The position numbers and the translations under genes are program-made. DNA of 64,000 bases, from positions 367,501-431,500 of the forward strand of contig NZ_CP031941.1 in the NCBI RefSeq assembly GCF_003443655.1, read 5' to 3'. The DNA comes from Nostoc sphaeroides (GTDB lineage: Bacteria > Cyanobacteriota > Cyanobacteriia > Cyanobacteriales > Nostocaceae). Positions 35,314-43,266 of this stretch are shown in pieces. Every line of letters begins with the position of its first letter. Within the stretch, counting starts at the first letter, position 1. The notes under the pieces were generated by a model. The model saw nothing but the letters and a program-made list of their open reading frames with translations. It searched no databases and was not told the origin of the DNA.

Positions 35314-35664
35314 CTAAATCCTAAAAGCTGTTTGTTTACTACTCGCCGGTTCAATAGGCAATGGTTGAGCGGCTTTCAATACCGCATCCAACAACCCTGG
35401 AAACAGCAACTCTAAATCTTCACGCCGCAGGATGTTAATGTGATGTGTGCCTTCTTTGCGTGTCAAGACTATCCCCGACTCCCGCAAAATCTTAAAGTGA
35501 TTGGACATAGTAGACTTAGCGATCGCAAAATCAAAACTGGCACAGCATTGTTCCCCCTCAGTCGCCAACCGCCGCACAATCTCTAACCGCACTGGATCGC
35601 CCAATGCATACAGCACTCCCGGTAAAGAAATATTTTTTCTATCTGGATGATAAAGAAATCTCAT
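35314..35664 (-). CDS. ArsR-family transcriptional regulator
   Basis: A 116-aa winged-helix repressor of the ArsR/SmtB family: helices GVLYALGDPVRLEIVRRLA, a Cys-Cys pair (EQCCAS) and the recognition region KSTMSNHFKILRESG, then the beta-wing VLTRKEGTHHINIL. The paired cysteines before the recognition helix could sense metals, thiol oxidation or electrophiles. It is divergent from trxA, with a 17-bp perfect palindrome between them, placed to act as the operator. The likely target is the trxA-SDR-OYE-nitroreductase series downstream of that palindrome. Confidence 0.85.
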   Translation of the reverse strand: MRFLYHPDRKNISLPGVLYALGDPVRLEIVRRLATEGEQCCASFDFAIAKSTMSNHFKILRESGIVLTRKEGTHHINILRREDLELLFPGLLDAVLKAAQPLPIEPASSKQTAFRI

Positions 35665-35701
35665 AGTTGCATTATCTCATCAAGTGGCATATATTTTTAT
35701 T

Positions 35702-35718
35702 ATTCGATATTATCGAAT
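35702..35718. promoter_or_regulatory. Perfect palindrome between arsR-type gene and trxA
   Basis: ATTCGATA-T-TATCGAAT, 8-bp arms around one central base. It lies 38 bp from the regulator start and 27 bp before the trxA start, the typical place for an ArsR-family operator shared by divergent genes. Confidence 0.65.
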
Positions 35719-35745
35719 TATAGAATTAATTAGGAAGGCAATTTT

Positions 35746-36069
35746 ATGTCATCCATTACAAATGTCACAGAAGCCACATTCAAGCAAGAAGTCTTAGAAA
35801 GTGAAATTCCAGTATTAGTGGACTTTTGGGCGCCGTGGTGCGGCCCTTGCCGGATGGTGGGCCCAGTCGTCGATGAAGTTGCTGCTGAATACGAAGGACA
35901 GGTGAAATTTGTGAAGCTGAACACAGATCAAAATCCTACTGTCGCCAGCCATTATGGAATTCGCAGCATTCCGACGCTGATGGTTTTTAAAGGCGGTCGG
36001 CAGGTCGATACTGTCGTCGGGGCAGTTCCAAAAACTACCTTGAATAAGACCTTAGCACAGCATCTTTAA
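35746..36069 (+). CDS. trxA: Thioredoxin
   Basis: A 107-aa cytosolic thioredoxin with the active site WCGPC at residues 31-35 and the cis-Pro region [11 protein letters not shown]. It provides disulfide reduction for target proteins. The start ATG is preceded by GGAAGG. Because it is divergent from an ArsR-type regulator and followed by oxidoreductases, this copy may be a stress-induced thioredoxin rather than the housekeeping one; this is inference. Confidence 0.94.
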   Translation: MSSITNVTEATFKQEVLESEIPVLVDFWAPWCGPCRMVGPVVDEVAAEYEGQVKFVKLNTDQNPTVASHYGIRSIPTLMVFKGGRQVDTVVGAVPKTTLNKTLAQHL

Positions 36070-36239
36070 TTTAAGTGAAAGGGGAGTAGGGAGTAGGGAG
36101 TAGGGAGAAAATTCCTCTTCTGTGCACCTTTCCCCTTCCCCCTCTGCCTGTTGTGCCCAATTACCAATGCCCCATTCCCCACTGCCTACTCCCTACTCCC
36201 ATTCCTAAATTCTGTTTCAACTAACGGGGAAAAAGCGAA

Positions 36240-37034
36240 ATGGACTTGAAATTGCATGGTAAATCCGCGCTGGTGAGTGGTTCAACCGCAGGTATTGGAA
36301 TGGCCGTCGCTCTTGGGTTAGCTCAAGAGGGTGCATCAGTTATTATTAACGGTCGGTCTGAAGAACGGGTAGCTCAAGCGATCGCTAAAATTAAGCATTC
36401 TACATCTGAGGCGAAAGTTTCTGGTGTGGTTGCTGACACAGGTAGTGCATCAGGGGTAGAGAAACTCTTTCAAGAGGTTCCTCACGTTGATATCCTGATA
36501 AACAATTTAGGTATTTACGAGCCAAAAAGCTTCTTTGATATTACTGATAAAGACTGGTTAAACATATTTGAGGTTAACGTCCTGAGTGGAGTCCGTTTGA
36601 GTCGGCAATATCTGCAAAAGCAGCTAGAGCAAAACTGGGGGCGGATAATTTTTATCTCCAGCGAGTCTGCGATTCAAATTCCCGTGGAAATGATTCACTA
36701 CGGCACAACTAAGACAGCGCAGCTAGCCATTGCACGAGGTCTAGCAGAAATGACTGTCGGGACTGGAGTCACGGTAAACTCAGTCCTCCCAGGGCCAACC
36801 CGTTCAGAAGGAGTTGAAGAGTTTATCAATAACCTGGCGCAGGAACGCGATATTGATCGCGCCCAAGTCGAGGCTGAGTTTTTTCAAAATGTGCGTCCAA
36901 GTTCCTTAATCAAACGCTTTGCAACTAATGAAGAAGTAGCAGCGATCGTAGTTTACCTTTCTAGTCCCGTAGCTTCAGCAACTAATGGTGCAGCTTTGCG
37001 GGTAGATGGTGGTATTATTCGGTCGATTGTTTAG
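36240..37034 (+). CDS. Short-chain dehydrogenase/reductase
   Basis: A 264-aa classical SDR with an N-terminal Rossmann motif (SGSTAGIG at 13-20), a NNLG segment, the catalytic Ser in FISSES and YxxxK as HYGTTK. It uses NAD(P)H and reduces a carbonyl; the substrate is unknown. It stands about 170 bp after trxA on the same strand, the gap holding GGGAGTA-type heptamer repeats, so it may have its own promoter. Together with the next two genes it suggests quinone or electrophile handling. Confidence 0.87.
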   Translation: MDLKLHGKSALVSGSTAGIGMAVALGLAQEGASVIINGRSEERVAQAIAKIKHSTSEAKVSGVVADTGSASGVEKLFQEVPHVDILINNLGIYEPKSFFDITDKDWLNIFEVNVLSGVRLSRQYLQKQLEQNWGRIIFISSESAIQIPVEMIHYGTTKTAQLAIARGLAEMTVGTGVTVNSVLPGPTRSEGVEEFINNLAQERDIDRAQVEAEFFQNVRPSSLIKRFATNEEVAAIVVYLSSPVASATNGAALRVDGGIIRSIV

Positions 37035-37124
37035 TTAATACGCTTTGCGTGGGAGTGGGGAGAGACGCGATGAATCGCGTCTGTACAAAGTGGGGAGTGG
37101 GGGATGAGGGAGCAGGGGGAAAAA

Positions 37125-37222
37125 ACAAATGACAAATGACCAATGACAAATGACAAATGACCAATGACCAATGACCAATGACCAATGACCAATGACCAAT
37201 GACCAATGACTAATGACTAAAA
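37125..37222. repeat. TGACCAA heptamer run
   Basis: About 14 tandem heptamers, mostly TGACCAA with TGACAAA and TGACTAA variants, between the SDR and old yellow enzyme genes. A typical STRR; the open frames through it are artefacts. Confidence 0.9.
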
Positions 37223-37241
37223 TCATTTGGAGATAAAATCA

Positions 37242-38354
37242 ATGACTAGTGATATCAACTTATTCTCTCCTTATCAATTAGGGAATCTGGAACTACCTAA
37301 CCGGATAGTAATGGCACCCTTAACCCGAAATAGGGCAGGTAAGGGAAATGTACCACACCAACTGAATGCTACCTACTACGTGCAACGTGCTTCCGCCGGA
37401 CTGATTATTTCTGAAGCAACACAGGTAACTCCTGAAGGACAGGGTTATCCTGCTACACCAGGAATTCATTCGCCAGAACAGGTGGAGGGCTGGAAGTTAG
37501 TAACCGATGCTGTACATCAGGAGGGAGGAAGAATTTTTCTGCAACTATGGCATGTAGGCAGGATTTCTCACCCTGACTTACAACCAAATGGAGCTTTACC
37601 TGTGGCACCTTCTGCCATTGCTGCTAAAGGTGACGCCGCAACTTATGAGGGGCCTAAACCCTTTGTTACTCCCCGCGCTTTAGAAACTTCGGAAATACCG
37701 CAGATAGTAGAACAGTATCGTCAGGGAGCGGCAAATGCTCTAGCGGCTGGGTTTGATGGGGTAGAAATTCACTCAGCTAATGGTTATTTAATAGATCAAT
37801 TTCTGCGCGATCGCACCAATCAACGTACAGATAAATATGGCGGTTCCATTGAGAATCGTACCCGATTCCTGTTGGAGGTGACACAGGCAGTAACTAGTGT
37901 GTGGGATTCTAACCGAGTCGGGGTACGTTTCTCTCCCAGTGGGACTTTTAACGATATAGGTGACTCCAATCCCTTGGAGACATTCGGTTATGCGGCTCAA
38001 GCATTGAACCAGTTTAATTTGGCATATCTGCATATTTATGAGGCAACAGAGGCAGATATTAGACATGGCGGGATAATTGTACCGACTAATCATATACGCG
38101 ATCGCTTTACAGGTACACTCATTGTTAATGGTGGTTATACTCGTGAAAAAGGCGATGCTGTACTGGCAAACAATGCAGCAGATTTAGTTGCCTTTGGCAC
38201 ATTATTTTTATCAAACCCAGATTTACCCCGACGCTTGGCTTTAAATGCACCACTAAATGAAGCAAATCAAGCAACCTTTTATGGTGGCGGTGAAGAAGGA
38301 TATACAGATTATCCATTTTGGTCGGCTGCTAACGAGCCGGTAGCTAAGGCGTAA
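37242..38354 (+). CDS. Old yellow enzyme family alkene reductase
   Basis: A 370-aa FMN-dependent alkene reductase (NemA/OYE group). Visible are the N-terminal LPNRIVMAPLTRNRA, the QLWHVGRISH segment and the substrate-binding HSANGYLIDQFLRDRTN, all typical of the family, plus the C-terminal FMN region (LIVNGGYTREKG, VAFGTLFLSNPDLP). It reduces activated C=C bonds of enones, maleimides or nitro-compounds with NAD(P)H. The ATG follows GGAG by ten bases. It is followed by a nitroreductase gene about 200 bp on. Confidence 0.93.
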   Translation: MTSDINLFSPYQLGNLELPNRIVMAPLTRNRAGKGNVPHQLNATYYVQRASAGLIISEATQVTPEGQGYPATPGIHSPEQVEGWKLVTDAVHQEGGRIFLQLWHVGRISHPDLQPNGALPVAPSAIAAKGDAATYEGPKPFVTPRALETSEIPQIVEQYRQGAANALAAGFDGVEIHSANGYLIDQFLRDRTNQRTDKYGGSIENRTRFLLEVTQAVTSVWDSNRVGVRFSPSGTFNDIGDSNPLETFGYAAQALNQFNLAYLHIYEATEADIRHGGIIVPTNHIRDRFTGTLIVNGGYTREKGDAVLANNAADLVAFGTLFLSNPDLPRRLALNAPLNEANQATFYGGGEEGYTDYPFWSAANEPVAKA

Positions 38355-38559
38355 TTCGTAATTCGTAATTATGCTCTCAGGATTGTTCCCTTGCGTATGG
38401 CGTAGGCGAGTTGTTTGTTCTGAAACAAGGAATAATTTTTATTTTTGTTTCCTGAATAAATAAATTTGCTTGTATCGTAATTGCGTTAGCGCAGTAGTAG
38501 CGAGTGTGCTAACGTCATTACTAATTTTTTGGTCATAACTCAATTATCAGGAGAATCTC

Positions 38560-39225
38560 ATGAGTTCCATCACCCAAACTCAAGCTTTAGATGTACCAAG
38601 TGCGATCGCTCAACGTCGTTCCATCAAAACTTTTAAAACAGACCCCATCGCCCCAGAACTGCTTAAGCAACTGGTAGAGTTGACTGTGGCAGCGCCCAGC
38701 AGCTTTAATATCCAAGACTGGCAAATTATTCTTGTGCAAGATGAGGCACAAAAAGCAGCACTAGCAGCAGCATCGTGGAATCAACAGCAAATTGTCCAAG
38801 CACCTGTAACTTTCGTCTTTGCCGCCGATCCTAACGTAGGCGAACGAGACTTAACCCCAATTTTTGAGCGGGCAACTGAAACTGGGGCATGGAATGAAGG
38901 CACGGTAAACTACTTTAGAAGCGCCATCCCACAATTTCAAGCTGGGCTTGGCGACAAACGACGCGAATATGCAATCAAAGATGCCATCATTGCCGCAACT
39001 CATTTGGTGTTAGCAGCAGAAAGTTTGGGATTATCCACTTGTTTTATGAACGGTTGGATTGAGGATCAGGTAAAACAAGTGATTGGTGCTGGAGATAATC
39101 CAGATTTGGCGATCGCTATTTTAGTTCCTGTTGGCTATGCAGCCGAACCACGCTTAAATCCCGGCCGTTTGCCATTCTCTTCCAACGTCTCTGTAGATAG
39201 AATTGGCAATCCTTACGCAGGGTAG
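38560..39225 (+). CDS. Nitroreductase family protein
   Basis: A 221-aa FMN-dependent nitroreductase-like protein. The N-terminal AIAQRRSIKTF and APSSFNIQDW motifs bind FMN, and AAESLGLSTCFMNGW with VPVGYAAE lies in the C-terminal half. It reduces nitro or quinone substrates with NAD(P)H. The ATG follows AGGAG closely. It is downstream of the OYE gene and probably part of the same redox-stress response. Confidence 0.9.
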   Translation: MSSITQTQALDVPSAIAQRRSIKTFKTDPIAPELLKQLVELTVAAPSSFNIQDWQIILVQDEAQKAALAAASWNQQQIVQAPVTFVFAADPNVGERDLTPIFERATETGAWNEGTVNYFRSAIPQFQAGLGDKRREYAIKDAIIAATHLVLAAESLGLSTCFMNGWIEDQVKQVIGAGDNPDLAIAILVPVGYAAEPRLNPGRLPFSSNVSVDRIGNPYAG

Positions 39226-39305
39226 CTTTCTCTAAATTGGGAATTGGGAATAGAGGATGAGTCTTTGATACTCGACAACTGCGGTACAACATTATATCGC
39301 TAGGT

Positions 39306-39334
39306 GTAGGGGCACGGCAGTGCCGTGCCCCTAC
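39306..39334. repeat. 29-bp near-perfect GTAGGGGCACGGCA palindrome
   Basis: Arms GTAGGGGCACGGCA and TGCCGTGCCCCTAC are separated by one base. The same arm sequence flanks the palindromic elements at 2309 and 4231 and occurs near 13480. It lies between the nitroreductase gene and the next module. Confidence 0.8.
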
Positions 39335-39412
39335 GGGTGTACCTAACTAGGTCGAGAAACGCTATAGCGTCTGCAAGCAATTTACTACAATTTAATTTGC
39401 TAATTATGCTGA

Positions 39413-39589
39413 ATGAAACCAACTAATGAACAAGCAATGGAATTATTGAAGGTGTGTCAGGATTTAACTCAGATGTACCTACCAATTTACTTGGTGAGAT
39501 TAGATGAACGGACAACACGCATTTACATTCTAGCTGGACAAAGCTTTGAAGTAGAAATATTGCCAAACGGGAGGGTAAAATATTTATGA
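39413..39589 (+). CDS. Small DUF6888-like protein
   Basis: A 58-aa protein: MKPTNEQAMELLK, then VCQDLTQMYLPIYLVRLDER, then IYILAGQSFEVEILPNG. It matches what I recall of the small DUF6888 proteins of cyanobacteria (YLPIxLVRxDxR and IYILAG pattern). It is too short for most ORF cut-offs. The TGA stop overlaps the next ATG, giving translational coupling. The function is unknown; it belongs with the two genes that follow. Confidence 0.7.
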   Translation: MKPTNEQAMELLKVCQDLTQMYLPIYLVRLDERTTRIYILAGQSFEVEILPNGRVKYL

Positions 39590-39855
39590 CTAAGGCAAAT
39601 TTCCAAGGGATGACTAAACAAGAGTTAAGAGCTTATGTGTTGAAACATCGAGACGATCGTGAAGCTTTTTATGCATTAACGGACAAACTTAGAGAAGAAC
39701 CAGGGATTGAAATTACCTCAACAGAGCAGATGCATGAACTAATTGAAGCGAGGTTAGATGAGGCTGATGCAAGAGATGCTTATAAGGTACTAGAGGAAAT
39801 TGCAGAACTGGGGACAACACCCTTGGAAGACATTAAAAGGGAGCTAGGGATATGA
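39586..39855 (+). CDS. Small DUF6887-like protein, likely antitoxin
   Basis: An 89-aa helical protein with the pattern TKQELRAYVLKHRDDREAFY, which I recall from the DUF6887 family; the second half is acidic. Its ATG overlaps the previous stop, and its own stop overlaps the ATG of the RelE-type gene, so three genes are coupled. Its position before a RelE toxin suggests an antitoxin role, though no DNA-binding motif is obvious. Confidence 0.65.
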   Translation: MTKANFQGMTKQELRAYVLKHRDDREAFYALTDKLREEPGIEITSTEQMHELIEARLDEADARDAYKVLEEIAELGTTPLEDIKRELGI

Positions 39856-40103
39856 GCTACCAAGTAACATTAGTACCTTCGGCTGTGCAGAAAATTACAG
39901 AATTGGACTCAGAGTTGCAGCAACGACTAGCACAAAAGTTAGAGGAACTAGCATTAAATCCACGTTCAGAAGATGCTCACCCATTGAAGGAGACTGAACG
40001 ACTGTATAAGGTTATTTTGGGTGAATACCGCATTATTTACCAGATTGAGGAGCAATCCTTGCTAGTAACAGTGATAAAGATTGCACATCTCAAAGATTAT
40101 TAA
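39852..40103 (+). CDS. RelE/ParE-family toxin
   Basis: An 83-aa protein with the typical RelE/ParE pattern: VTLVPSAVQKI, then RLAQKLEELALNPRSEDAHPLK, then ERLYKVILGEYRIIYQI and a final VIKIAHLKDY. RelE-type toxins cleave mRNA at the ribosome or inhibit gyrase. It is coupled by ATGA overlap to the upstream gene. Confidence 0.85.
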   Translation: MSYQVTLVPSAVQKITELDSELQQRLAQKLEELALNPRSEDAHPLKETERLYKVILGEYRIIYQIEEQSLLVTVIKIAHLKDY

Positions 40104-40210
40104 AGCTTATCTGGAAAAGCGATCGCTTATATACCACTCAATGGCAACCAAAATCAAACATAAGAACTCTTGAGTCCAAAATTTACTCTAGCACTAGACA
40201 ACTAAAAATT

Positions 40211-40651
40211 TCACAAAATCTCTGCCAACTTTACTACCAGACTATTTACTAAATCCAATAACCTGATATCATTTGTATCAATACTATTTTCTTCACCAGC
40301 TAACAACTGTCTCACAGCAAATAACCTCTCATTGGTTTGGGAAATTCTCCAAGATTCATCTAAGTTTACTGCAAAATCAAACAGCGATCGCTCTCCTAAA
40401 TGCTGTCTTACTTTCACAGCTACACTATCATTACTTACCAAAAATTCCTTAATACTATCTAACTGAAAATTACCTAATATTTCGTCATGTCCCCACGTTT
40501 CTAGCCAGTCTCCCTCCACATCTTCAACGTAAATATTGACAAAATCAACCCCATAAGTTAACCAGTTCTGCTGCATTTGTCGCGCTGTTGCTAAAGCTTC
40601 AGCAAATGTATCTACTTGATTGTCGCAGTGAGTTTCTCTTTTGTTAGCCAT
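40211..40651 (-). CDS. Hypothetical protein, 146 aa
   Basis: A soluble protein of about 146 residues with no recognised domain. It has an aromatic centre (WLTYGVDFVNIYVEDVEGDW) and a helical C-terminal half. The ATG at 40651 is chosen over a GTG 13 codons upstream, but neither has a strong ribosome-binding site. It is followed at 68 bp by another minus-strand gene, so the two may be co-transcribed. Confidence 0.5.
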   Translation of the reverse strand: MANKRETHCDNQVDTFAEALATARQMQQNWLTYGVDFVNIYVEDVEGDWLETWGHDEILGNFQLDSIKEFLVSNDSVAVKVRQHLGERSLFDFAVNLDESWRISQTNERLFAVRQLLAGEENSIDTNDIRLLDLVNSLVVKLAEIL

Positions 40652-40718
40652 AAAAGCTCTAATTAGCACGTAAGTATGTAGGCTAGACACAAATCTGAAA
40701 TATGAAATTCCTGAAAAT

Positions 40719-41408
40719 TCACGAAAATTTTAAATATTTGCCACCAGAAAGGTAATCACTGTTATACAGGGCCACGTTGACTAACTGGTTGACAAAATTA
40801 GCATCTTTGGGATTGTAACTTAAGAACAGCCCCCTATCGATTTCCCACGATCGCAGTGTATTTTCCCAAGCTTCATACTTTTGATGATTAAGTTCTTCAC
40901 TAACACTGGTAATTTGAATGCACAGTGGTTGATTGTTACGACTAACAATTAAATCTGTTGCCATTGAAAGGTCGGCTATATAACGCTGCCAAAAACTACC
41001 TTCTCGCTGAACTATATCTTGGGCTATTGATCTAATGATATCATTATCGACCTGATTAAATTCGCCAGCCATCAATTTTTGCTTCCAAATATAAAACTTG
41101 GAGTCACTTGCATTAAACCATCTGGGAAATAAATAACCATACCAATATCTCTCAATCGGTGTCATCAGATCGAACTTTGCTTTTTGTTCTTCTTCTGAAG
41201 GTAAGGATTTGATTATCAGCCAAATTGTCGAATCCGTAATTACCTCTAGTAAAAAGGCAGTGACAAAGGGTTTTGCAGTCAGGGAACCTGGTTTGATGTC
41301 TTTTACCCAACGATTGATTTCATCTAATCTTCTCGCTAAATTATGATCTATCGAGGAGGCTTGGAGGGTAAGGGACTTTAGCTGATCCTTAATTTCTTTT
41401 GCTTGCAA
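40719..41408 (-). CDS. Hypothetical protein, possibly nuclease-like
   Basis: A 229-aa protein. Residues about 160-180 read SMATDLIVSRNNQPLCIQIT, reminiscent of the core of PD-(D/E)XK nucleases (D, then a strand ending in Q/E-x-x), and the next part (YEAWENTLRSWEIDRGLFLSYNP) resembles the following helix and strand. The evidence is weak. The start is uncertain: TTG is the only start close to the N-terminus. It neighbours Uma2 and restriction-like genes. Confidence 0.45.
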   Translation of the reverse strand: MQAKEIKDQLKSLTLQASSIDHNLARRLDEINRWVKDIKPGSLTAKPFVTAFLLEVITDSTIWLIIKSLPSEEEQKAKFDLMTPIERYWYGYLFPRWFNASDSKFYIWKQKLMAGEFNQVDNDIIRSIAQDIVQREGSFWQRYIADLSMATDLIVSRNNQPLCIQITSVSEELNHQKYEAWENTLRSWEIDRGLFLSYNPKDANFVNQLVNVALYNSDYLSGGKYLKFS

Positions 41409-41500
41409 ACGATGCCCTACTTTCAGAAGATTACGCTTTTTTTACACACTGATAACTAGATTTTAACTTGAAAGTGTCTTTAATTAATTTCCTGATGTCA

Positions 41501-42250
41501 TTAAATATTCTCTAAGTTGATACCCTGTATACGTAAAGCCTCCCGCAGTCGAGCAATTTCTTGCTCTGCTTGTTGGGCGCGTTCTTCTGCTTGTTGGGCG
41601 CGTTCTTCTGCCTGTTCGGCACGTAAACGTTCTTGTTGGGCCAATTCTTCTGATGATAATATCAATTGATTTTCAGTAGTGAAGAATCTTAATTTACCTT
41701 CATAAACTCCCAAATAAAGTTCTAACTGCTGACTCCACAAACGGCCATCAGTAGTTACTTGGATTTCTTGATACTTCCCATCAACTAGATGAAATCCCTG
41801 AAGTTCGGTTGTTACAGGGTCAAACCAGAAATAATCTGGTGTACGGAAGGTATCTTGGTAAACTTGTTTTTTTAAACCTTTATCAACGGCTGTGGTTGAA
41901 CTTGACAAAATTTCCACAATCAGGTTAGGGTATTTCCCGTCTTCTTGCCAAACTACCCAACTCTTACGGTCTTTTTTCTGGGTTCCCAAAACTACAAAAA
42001 AGTCTGGGCCACGGAAATGTTCTGATTTTTTCTGGTTAGGACTGTAGTAAATCGTCAAATTGCCAGAAGCATAAAAATCTTGCCTTTCTCGCCACCACAA
42101 TTTGAGGATGCGAATCAGCAAATCGATTTGTTCTCGGTGTAGGTCACTTTCCAAGGGTGGTTCGTCACTCAGTATATCGCCAGGAGGAAAAATAACTTCG
42201 TCCTCTGAAATACCATCAGAGATGATTTCTAAAGTAGCAGGTTCAGACAT
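41501..42250 (-). CDS. Uma2-family protein (DUF820) with C-terminal coiled coil
   Basis: A 249-aa protein of the Uma2/DUF820 family, very common in cyanobacteria, with a restriction-endonuclease-like fold. Visible are PDFFVVLG and LIVEILSSSTTAVDKGLKK (the E and K of the PD-(D/E)XK-type core). The C-terminus is a heptad region with repeats of AQQAEERAQQAEE, a coiled coil. The real function is unknown. Confidence 0.8.
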   Translation of the reverse strand: MSEPATLEIISDGISEDEVIFPPGDILSDEPPLESDLHREQIDLLIRILKLWWRERQDFYASGNLTIYYSPNQKKSEHFRGPDFFVVLGTQKKDRKSWVVWQEDGKYPNLIVEILSSSTTAVDKGLKKQVYQDTFRTPDYFWFDPVTTELQGFHLVDGKYQEIQVTTDGRLWSQQLELYLGVYEGKLRFFTTENQLILSSEELAQQERLRAEQAEERAQQAEERAQQAEQEIARLREALRIQGINLENI

Positions 42251-42280
42251 CAGCGATCGCCCCGCAATTATACGTTGATT

Positions 42281-42925
42281 TTACTGAAAATTTGGTAACT
42301 TGCAAATGCTTTTAAGAACTTGTAACAACTTAATTGCACCAGGAGATTCATTCAGATTTAATAATGGCATTAACTGATAACTTGGCTGTTCGTCATGTCT
42401 TAAATAAACAAATTGATAACGCAGTCCGTTAGTTGCCAAACCCCAAACTGATGGTTGTTGATCTAAACTTTTAAAAGCATAAGTTAGTAATTGAGGTAAA
42501 CCCTCACCCACTTCAACCGCACTATTTTTCGTTTCAATTACTACAACCCAAAAAGGCGGCGCAATATTACTTTGAGGACTGTTGATTGCTAAAATATCCA
42601 TCCGTCCGGTAATTCTTCTGTCTTCATCTTCGACTGCGATCGCAATGCTATCTTCCATTGTCAACCGAATCGGCACATCGTAAAATCCTGCTAATCGCAT
42701 CAAGGGTGCGATCGTTATAAATTTAACCAAACCTTCCGAAATTTTACCAAGCCTGAGATAACGACGGAAGTCGTTTCTAATTCGCAATAAATCTTCCTGT
42801 TCAAACTCTGTCAACGGTTCTAAATTTAAGAAGTCTGTGAATGAACCATCTGAAAGTTCTTCTAGTTTGAGAAAGCGATGAACATCGTTGAGAGATAAGC
42901 TGCTAGCTTCGACGGTTAGCGTCAT
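42281..42925 (-). CDS. Restriction endonuclease-like protein
   Basis: A 214-aa protein with a PD-(D/E)XK-type core: GRMDIL followed by WVVVIETKNSAV (Asp, then Glu-x-Lys). It resembles the N-terminal nuclease domain of type I restriction R subunits as found alone in cyanobacteria. It is 30 bp upstream of the Uma2 gene on the same strand. No modification enzyme is nearby. Confidence 0.7.
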   Translation of the reverse strand: MTLTVEASSLSLNDVHRFLKLEELSDGSFTDFLNLEPLTEFEQEDLLRIRNDFRRYLRLGKISEGLVKFITIAPLMRLAGFYDVPIRLTMEDSIAIAVEDEDRRITGRMDILAINSPQSNIAPPFWVVVIETKNSAVEVGEGLPQLLTYAFKSLDQQPSVWGLATNGLRYQFVYLRHDEQPSYQLMPLLNLNESPGAIKLLQVLKSICKLPNFQ

Positions 42926-43266
42926 AATTTCAGGCTTTGTTTGTCAAGACTACTTACATTTTGCAACATTCCCGGTAGATATGACTTTTCACAGTATGTG
43001 GAACCTCTCTTCTATTTCTCTCTTCCTTTGAGGAGAGAGAAATAGAATTTTCCCCCTTAGAGCGACGAGTTGGGGGTTAGGTTAACAAAGTTTAGGGGTT
43101 TAACGTCTTTAAATTTCTTGATCGCTTGCTTTTGCTAGATGAAAATGAATGTAAACTAAATAACTTGGCAATTTCTACCTAGCTTAATGAAAATCTAAAC
43201 ACTGTCTAGCACAACTGGGCTAAGAATAGTTTTTAATCACAATAGCGATCGCACTCATAACTAACC
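42926..43266. other. acs upstream region
   Basis: Contains the inverted repeat CTATTTCTCTC/GAGAGAAATAG with a 12-base loop near 43013, and a TTAGGGGTTTAAC-type dispersed segment. No gene is seen. The acs promoter presumably lies in the last 150 bases. Confidence 0.5.

Noticed and set aside
37015..37226. Two 63-aa minus-strand frames (WSLVIGH repeats)
   Set aside because: Direct translation of the TGACCAA heptamer run.
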